From: Ferruginibacter sp050611725
GTDB taxonomy: Bacteria > Bacteroidota > Bacteroidia > Chitinophagales > Chitinophagaceae
Direction of reading: 5' to 3'
NCBI RefSeq assembly: GCF_050611725.1
Contig: NZ_JBODJB010000001.1
Location: forward strand, 868,001 to 932,000
Length of the DNA: 64,000 nucleotides
A program made the position numbers and the translations under genes. Shown here one piece after another: positions 58,382-64,000 of this stretch (the stretch's first letter is position 1; the number at the start of each line of letters is the position of its first letter). Under the pieces are notes generated by a model. The model worked only from the letters and a program-made list of their open reading frames with translations. It was not told the DNA's origin and searched no databases.

Positions 58382-61369
58382 TTATTTAATTATTTTTTTT
58401 ATTACTATGTTATTGGTTGTCTGAATCTGCATTACATAAGATCCTCTATTTAATCTGCTAAGATTTTCAATAGTAAGATTATTCATGCCTTTGTGAATGA
58501 TTACTTGTTGATTTACAATAACTTTTCCTGTATTATCAAACAGACGGATATAAGCTATGCCGTTTGCATCAGATAATACATCCGCATTAATTTTATTGGT
58601 AAAAACTGTTGGATAAATTGTTGCAGTAGATACACTCTTGTTACTTGCATTCAACGCAATAACATTGCTATACACATAAGTTCCGTTTATATCTGTTGCT
58701 TTTACTCTGTAGTAATAAACACCGGCAACTATGTTGTCATTGTATTGATAATTTAAATCAGTGTTGCTGTTTCCCGCTGCATTGATCTTTCCAACAAGTT
58801 GATATGTAACTCCATTACTACTGCGTTCAATTTCAAACGAATAACTATTGATCTCTTGTTTAGTTGTCCATGTTAGCTTAGCTGTTCCATTGATGTAGGC
58901 ACCTTTCAGTTTAGTTTGTTTAACAGCTAAAGGTCCGCCGCCTGAACACATTTGAGTATTAAACAGATACGCTTTTCCTACACCGTTATCACCGATCGCT
59001 AAACTGAATAAAGTGCCTAGTGTGCTGCCAAGGTTTAAAAGTCCTGCTCCAAAATCCAGGGTTCTTGATGGTGAACCTGTTAATATTCTGTTTTCGAAAC
59101 TGCCACCCTTTACATGCCCTGCTCCAGCCACACTAAATCCAATCAACGAAGTAGTATTGATTCCTAAAAATGCATCTTCAGTTGCTGTTAATGTCCAAGC
59201 CGGAGTTGTTTGATAGGTGCCATTTGCTTTTCCAAGATAAACGTAAGCTGCACCACCCGAAACATTTGTATTCAACAATTGTAGTCCTGATGATGCCGGT
59301 TCACCAATAATGATATCTCCTATTCCATCACAGTTAACATCGTATGCATTATCAAGTGCATAACCGAACAAGAGATTAGCTTGTATGAATCCTAAAATTG
59401 TATTGCTATTTCGTGGCGAACTTAAAGTTTGATCAGGCGTAACAAATCCGCTTGGACTAGAGGTTTTCTTTTTGAAAACATTTACAGTTCCGGTTTTCAG
59501 ATCAAGTCCTAAAACATTAATGATCGTTCCACCTAAAGGAGCACCTACTAACACGCCACCTGTTCTGTTACCGTTAGCATCTTTTATACCTTTTACAGAT
59601 ACACCAAACAAGTTTGCAAGATTGGCAACCGACCCGACAAGATTGGTAAGTAAACCACCGGAAGTAGCTGTTAGCGTAGCTCCCGGATTTACGTTTACAC
59701 CTGAACCCGTACCATAATAAATACTGGCACTTCCTTGTAATAATTTACCATTTAGAATACCACCGAGTGAGCTAAGGTTAACTCCGGCAGGTGCCGATGC
59801 AACTACATCTGCTCTTCCGTCGCCATTGTAATCTCCTAAGCCATCTACGCAGTAACCAAAAAGCAAACCATTGATATTGTTTGCTAAAAGACCAAGTCCC
59901 AGCAAACTTGTTTTGATAGGGTTTAGTTTGATCAATGAATGAGAATCATCATTTTGATTTGATAGGAAAACAAATGCACCGCCAGATTGCACATCCAGCA
60001 AAGAAATACCTAAAACAGTTTTAATACCTGCGTAAGTAGGGGCTCCGACAATAATATCTTTTTTACTGTCATTATTTAGATCCTGTGTAACTGCTACAGA
60101 AAAGCCAAACAATGCCTTTACTGATAGATTGAGATTGTGTTCTAAAATACCATTGCCGTTTAACGATAAGGTTAGCAAAGGATTACAGCCTGTAGTCAAC
60201 GTTGCTCCGTCGTACGCATATACTTTACCGATAGTGCCTGATGCTGTTGAGCTACCACCGGCAGAAATAGTTACAACATCCATCGGTGCACCAATAATGA
60301 TATCATTCTTACTATCTCCGTTAATATCTCCACCGGCAATGCTGTAACCAAACAATGCACCTGCAATAGGTGTAGTTGGTTGCAGCACGGCAGATGGTGT
60401 AGTAGACAAACCTCCAATTCCTCCATAATATATAAACACAGCACCTACATTTGCCAGGGCGCTTGTTCCGGAAATAATATCAACACTAGCAGGGGCACCT
60501 ACGGCAACATCATCAAATCCATCTCCGTTTACATCACCCAAACCGGCAACAGAAAATCCGTATGCTGCGTCGATGGCCAATTGACCAATAAGCGTAGGTA
60601 AGATACCATCAGCACTGGTGGTCCATTCTGGTGTTTTATTCAACGGATCAATTGTGAGCGGATACTTTGCATGCTGATCTTTTACTACGATAGCTACCAG
60701 ATTGTTACCACGTAACTCCATAGATGCAGCGATAGGTTTTTGATCGGCATCCCATACGTTTAGATCCTGATAATATAATTTCACGCTACCGGCATCATCC
60801 TTAAACTCTAAGCCATTGTTAACCAATGATGGTGAAAGAGAACCATCAAGCTTAAGTAATACTTCTAAGTCGTCATTACCTGCAGGTTTGTTTTTTACAA
60901 TAAAGTTTTGTCTTAAGCCGGCAGCGCTATTATTATATTCAATATCGAAATCTGTATATGAAAAAATTAAATTTGATTTGTTTGATGTCAGCGTGAATGT
61001 ATTGTCAGGATAAAAATGTGTTGCACCTTTTTTTATTTCTGTAAGCGACAAGTTTTCTTGCCAATCAGGTACATCTTTCTTCATATGCGAATATTTTATC
61101 GGAAATACTTTGTAATCAGTAGGTGTGATAAAAAAACCTATATGTTGTGTCTTGTTAACCACAGTATAAGTAAATGCATTAGTATTTTCTTTAAAGAAAT
61201 ATTCGCTTTCTTTAATTATGTTTTGCGCTTTGTCAAGCCAAACTTCGTCTATGGAATTCTTTACACCTGTTGACAAGTTACTTTTAGTGAAATCTTGTTT
61301 TGTTTTTGTTTGAGTAAATGCTGTTGATAGCAGCAGCATTAAGATTACTGTAGAGGATAAGTGTTTCAT
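58382..61369 (-). CDS. FG-GAP (integrin-like) repeat protein with T9SS tail
   Basis: 995 aa with a signal peptide. An N-terminal ~270-residue module with polar strands precedes seven FG-GAP units, e.g. GDVNGDGFDDVAVGAP, GDINGDSKNDIIIGAP, QDLNNDSKKDIIVGAP, GDYNGDGRADVVASAP. The Asp-rich loops are predicted to bind calcium and the fold is an integrin-like beta-propeller. A fibronectin-III-like domain (about 840-910) and a type A T9SS sorting domain at the C-terminus (YPTVFTNKIN ... VIKKIIK) complete it. Extracellular or surface; possibly adhesion. Confidence 0.9.
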   Translation of the reverse strand: MKHLSSTVILMLLLSTAFTQTKTKQDFTKSNLSTGVKNSIDEVWLDKAQNIIKESEYFFKENTNAFTYTVVNKTQHIGFFITPTDYKVFPIKYSHMKKDVPDWQENLSLTEIKKGATHFYPDNTFTLTSNKSNLIFSYTDFDIEYNNSAAGLRQNFIVKNKPAGNDDLEVLLKLDGSLSPSLVNNGLEFKDDAGSVKLYYQDLNVWDADQKPIAASMELRGNNLVAIVVKDQHAKYPLTIDPLNKTPEWTTSADGILPTLIGQLAIDAAYGFSVAGLGDVNGDGFDDVAVGAPASVDIISGTSALANVGAVFIYYGGIGGLSTTPSAVLQPTTPIAGALFGYSIAGGDINGDSKNDIIIGAPMDVVTISAGGSSTASGTIGKVYAYDGATLTTGCNPLLTLSLNGNGILEHNLNLSVKALFGFSVAVTQDLNNDSKKDIIVGAPTYAGIKTVLGISLLDVQSGGAFVFLSNQNDDSHSLIKLNPIKTSLLGLGLLANNINGLLFGYCVDGLGDYNGDGRADVVASAPAGVNLSSLGGILNGKLLQGSASIYYGTGSGVNVNPGATLTATSGGLLTNLVGSVANLANLFGVSVKGIKDANGNRTGGVLVGAPLGGTIINVLGLDLKTGTVNVFKKKTSSPSGFVTPDQTLSSPRNSNTILGFIQANLLFGYALDNAYDVNCDGIGDIIIGEPASSGLQLLNTNVSGGAAYVYLGKANGTYQTTPAWTLTATEDAFLGINTTSLIGFSVAGAGHVKGGSFENRILTGSPSRTLDFGAGLLNLGSTLGTLFSLAIGDNGVGKAYLFNTQMCSGGGPLAVKQTKLKGAYINGTAKLTWTTKQEINSYSFEIERSSNGVTYQLVGKINAAGNSNTDLNYQYNDNIVAGVYYYRVKATDINGTYVYSNVIALNASNKSVSTATIYPTVFTNKINADVLSDANGIAYIRLFDNTGKVIVNQQVIIHKGMNNLTIENLSRLNRGSYVMQIQTTNNIVIKKIIK

Positions 61370-61865
61370 AAAGTGTGGGTTTAGGTATGTTAAATATTTA
61401 TTTTTTAAATTCTCACTTTACACATCATCAGCATATTATGCCCGTCAAATAAGGGTTTTATGTGTTATAAGAATATGAATTTTGTAATGGATAGTATCAT
61501 GGGTAAGTATCATCTATGGAAAACAGAATTCTAAAAACTATCAAGAGTTGTAAGGGGTAACTCTGTTTCGATATTACATTTTCATTTGATCAAGAAAAGA
61601 GAAGATATTCTCAATTGATGATGAAAATACTAACGGTACAAACCTAGTAAAAGTGACCACCCTGTGCAATACTTAAATTTTATAAGCGTTATGAAAAGCA
61701 GAAAAAGTTATGTGAACGACATTTTCGAAACGAAAAAACACTTGAACATCACTTTGCAAAAAAATACACAACACTACTTGCAATTCAGATTTTAAGTTTG
61801 TAAATTTCTAATACGATAATGTGCATTAAACCCCGGTTTACATAACAGCATGAAAACCATTACCT
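61370..61865. other. 496-bp divergent intergenic region
   Basis: It separates the FG-GAP gene (minus) from the LytTR regulator (plus). No gene seen. A TAAGTTTG -7-like box at 61793-61800 faces the regulator, but the nearest TTG boxes are 12 and 36 bp away, so it is not a confident promoter. Confidence 0.4.
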
Positions 61866-62579
61866 ATGACATTTACTATATTAGTAATAGAAGATGACCC
61901 GATCGATCTTATATCAATTAAGGCAAAACTTCGTGAGCTAGGTTATGATGAGCCAGTTGTAGCGGATCAAAAAGCTGATATTAATTCGATCATGCAAGCA
62001 ACAACACCTCAATTGGTTATCTCTGATATTTATTATGATCATAAACCTTTAGGGCTTGCGCTGATCGACATTTGCAAAACATACAATACTCCACTCATCT
62101 TAATTACAGCCGATACCAGGTTTGATACTTATAATCTGGCCAGCCAACACGATAAGGTGACCTATCTGGTAAAACCATTTCATCATTTTACTTTAAAGAC
62201 CTGTATTGATATGCTGTTAACGCAGGTTAGTACGCAGGCATCTGCTGACGACAAATTCTATTTTGTAAAGGATTATACCAATCATAAAGTAAAGCTGAAC
62301 TATAAAGATATTATGTTCCTTGAGTCTGACGGGAACGCCTGTCATATACATTGTATGAAAGATAAATACCTCATGCGAATGAGTTTAGCCAAATTAGGTG
62401 CTGAGTTAGACGATCGTTTTGTACAGGTGCATAAAAGTTACATAGTGAACAGAGATAATGTAAGTAAAATTTCCGCGGCTCATTTGCAAGTTGCCACACA
62501 TGAGATACCGATCGGAAGAAAATATAAAGGAGAGATCGTAAAATTATATCCTGGTGTAGTACACCATGGTACAAGCTAA
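61866..62579 (+). CDS. LytTR-type response regulator
   Basis: A 237-aa two-component regulator. The receiver domain is at about 1-118 with acidic pair EDD near 9-11, phospho-acceptor Asp in VISDIYYD near 55, TA dyad, and Lys in YLVKPFHH near 104. The LytTR DNA-binding domain is at about 140-235 (IMFLESDGNACHIH, FVQVHKSYIVNRDNVSKI). The histidine kinase gene follows after 15 bp, so the pair forms a two-component system. It lies divergent from the FG-GAP surface gene, a possible target by position only. Confidence 0.93.
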   Translation: MTFTILVIEDDPIDLISIKAKLRELGYDEPVVADQKADINSIMQATTPQLVISDIYYDHKPLGLALIDICKTYNTPLILITADTRFDTYNLASQHDKVTYLVKPFHHFTLKTCIDMLLTQVSTQASADDKFYFVKDYTNHKVKLNYKDIMFLESDGNACHIHCMKDKYLMRMSLAKLGAELDDRFVQVHKSYIVNRDNVSKISAAHLQVATHEIPIGRKYKGEIVKLYPGVVHHGTS

Positions 62580-62594
62580 TATAAACAACATAGT

Positions 62595-63962
62595 ATGAAA
62601 GGAAGATTACACATCGGTGTGATGAAAGGCATTGAAAAATTTGCTCAACTCGGAGTAGATGATTCAATGGACTTTGTTGTGCAAAAAAGGATCCGAACCA
62701 TTAATCTAAGCATATTCATTTGTCTTCCGCTTATTTCAGTTTACTGGGCATTAAGCTATTTTTCCAAACACGTTCTGCTCGCAGACTTCTATCTCTTTCT
62801 TATTGTTACACTTATATTTATGCTATGGTGTAATTATCTTAAAAAAGGGGAGTCTTACCGTATTGGTACATTGGTAGTGTTGGTATTGTCAATGTCTGTG
62901 GCCGGAATATTGTTTAATAACGGTCAGGAGTACTATGTTTTATTAATATCGCTTTTGTCTATTCTTTTTTATGACCTCCGGAAAAAGCAATTATATCTGA
63001 GCATATTTTATGCTGTTTCATTTGTAAGCGTTGAAATCATATCAGCTTTTACAAACCCTGTTGAACAAGCCCCGGGATATATTAAAGTGGTTAATATGAT
63101 CGTTGTGCTTTCGATCCTGCTATACTTTTTATACGATATCAAAAAAGTCTATATTGAATTTCTAAAGGAAAACATAGAAGAGAAAAGGTTGTTACAGGAG
63201 TCTAATAAACTTTTGGTGCAGCAAGCGGTTTCACTCGAAATAAAAAATAAGAATATTCAGGATCTGAAGAATAAAAATGAAGAACTTACTTCTGTCATTT
63301 ATCATCAGTTGCGTTCTCCCATTGCTGCATTTGCCGATATTTTGACACAATACCTTGAATCATCAATTTATACAAAAGAAGAGTTCAGAGAAATGTCTGA
63401 ATTGGTTCATAAAAAAGTAACAGGCACATTAAGTGTGGTTGACAATATGCTTAAATGGAGTAGAGAGGGAGTGGACGGATCAAAATCAAAAGATATGCTT
63501 TGCGATGTAAGCGATGTTATTCAAAAAGTGCTGATACAATTTCAGTCGCAGGTAGAGAAAAAAAATTTAAAAATACTTTTTTCTAAACCATTAAAAAGAT
63601 ATTCCAATGCTGATGAAGAGCACGTTTTGATAATACTGCAGAATGTTTTATCAAATGCGGTTAAGTTCAGCCCGCCGAATGAAGAAATTAAAATAGAAGT
63701 TACTTATTTGCCGGATGCCTGTCAGGTACTTGTAAGTAATAAAGGAACGGGGATCAGTGCAGATCGAATAAAAGCACTTTTCTCACATAGGCATATTGTT
63801 TCTGAAAAAGGCACCATGGATGAGACGGGTACAGGTTTTGGATTGAAAATATGCCAGAAGCTTGTTGAAAAAAATCACGGTTCTATTCAAATACTCAGTA
63901 AAGAAAATAGAAATACTACTGTTGTGATTGAATTACCGGTGATGATGCCTAAGGCAGGATGA
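62595..63962 (+). CDS. Membrane histidine kinase
   Basis: 455 aa. An N-terminal membrane region with about six helices (residues ~38-185), a coiled-coil linker (about 190-235, Asn/Lys/Leu-rich), a HisKA domain with the phospho-acceptor in IYHQLRSPIAAF near 235-246, and HATPase with N box LQNVLSNAVKFSP, G1 NKGTGISADRI, and G2 ETGTGFGLKICQKL. No extracellular sensor domain is visible; the ligand is probably sensed in or by the membrane part. Partner of the LytTR regulator 15 bp upstream. ATG choice 62595 is tentative; the later Met in MKGIEKFAQLG is an alternative. Confidence 0.92.
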   Translation: MKGRLHIGVMKGIEKFAQLGVDDSMDFVVQKRIRTINLSIFICLPLISVYWALSYFSKHVLLADFYLFLIVTLIFMLWCNYLKKGESYRIGTLVVLVLSMSVAGILFNNGQEYYVLLISLLSILFYDLRKKQLYLSIFYAVSFVSVEIISAFTNPVEQAPGYIKVVNMIVVLSILLYFLYDIKKVYIEFLKENIEEKRLLQESNKLLVQQAVSLEIKNKNIQDLKNKNEELTSVIYHQLRSPIAAFADILTQYLESSIYTKEEFREMSELVHKKVTGTLSVVDNMLKWSREGVDGSKSKDMLCDVSDVIQKVLIQFQSQVEKKNLKILFSKPLKRYSNADEEHVLIILQNVLSNAVKFSPPNEEIKIEVTYLPDACQVLVSNKGTGISADRIKALFSHRHIVSEKGTMDETGTGFGLKICQKLVEKNHGSIQILSKENRNTTVVIELPVMMPKAG

Positions 63963-64000
63963 TCAAAAAAATCCTTTTACTTCTCTCATATCTCTTTGCA
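63959..64000 (+). CDS. Exported protein, N-terminus (partial)
   Basis: ATG at 63959 overlaps the kinase stop in an ATGA arrangement. The 14 visible residues MIKKILLLLSYLFA are a signal peptide start, and the gene runs off the window edge. The ATGA overlap suggests translational coupling with the kinase and a third component of the same operon. Confidence 0.55.
   Translation, partial: MIKKILLLLSYLFA

Noticed and set aside
61793..61800. TAAGTTTG as promoter of the LytTR regulator
   Set aside because: No TTG element at 19-21 bp; kept only as a note.

Overview
The window looks like a chromosomal segment of a Bacteroidota bacterium, most likely from the Chitinophaga/Ferruginibacter/Sediminibacterium side of the phylum (inference). 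Reasons: low GC; weak or absent Shine-Dalgarno sites; promoters of the Bacteroidota type (TTG, about 19 bp, TAnnTTTG); type IX secretion sorting domains (gliding-motility C-terminal domains); the DUF1800/DUF1501 pair; and a Bacteroidota-style rimP-nusA-infB block.

Region 1 (1-19,400) is an accessory island ending at a tRNA-Phe gene. It holds the tail of a Fic protein, a ClpP-fold serine protease, and a complete type I restriction-modification locus. That locus (hsdM, expressed hsdS, a promoterless inverted hsdS, a tyrosine recombinase, hsdR) has two nested pairs of inverted repeats, 31 bp and 116 bp, so it is a shufflon able to build four specificity subunits. Divergent from it is a three-gene operon: a ComEC-like metallo-beta-lactamase protein, a 94-aa protein, and a 1231-aa RecD-like helicase fused to a PD-(D/E)XK-like nuclease. 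I cannot match this operon to a named defence system. Next come unknown genes set among large imperfect palindromes, then a small replication module (gpII/X-like initiator plus excisionase-like HTH protein) bounded by two 26-bp perfect palindromes. The tRNA-Phe has a C5-A68 acceptor mismatch, compatible with replacement of its 3' end by integration.

Region 2 (19,500-45,300) is core genome: recQ, kdsD, mannose-1-phosphate guanylyltransferase, a class I aminotransferase, adk, msrB, a glycosyltransferase, a SixA-like phosphatase, a PurF-like amidotransferase, an outer-membrane protein, a HAD phosphatase, a very long TraB/GumN-type protein, the rimP-nusA-infB operon, a SurA-like foldase, hflX, and tRNAs with CAT and Asn anticodons. 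Palindromic intergenic repeats sit just after several stop codons.

Region 3 (45,300-48,300) is a small junkyard of mobile repeats. A RAYT (Y1 transposase) is flanked by inverted REP sequences. Three identical copies of a second 33-bp REP family lie beside a decapitated JAMM-type toxin domain with a possible immunity gene and beside a truncated XRE regulator.

Region 4 (48,300-64,000) encodes secreted and surface functions: the DUF1800/DUF1501 pair, a giant T9SS-exported protein with ten ~69-aa tandem repeats and a CBM9-like domain, a tail-fibre-like secreted protein, an FG-GAP repeat protein with a T9SS tail, and a LytTR response regulator with its membrane histidine kinase, followed by the start of another exported protein.
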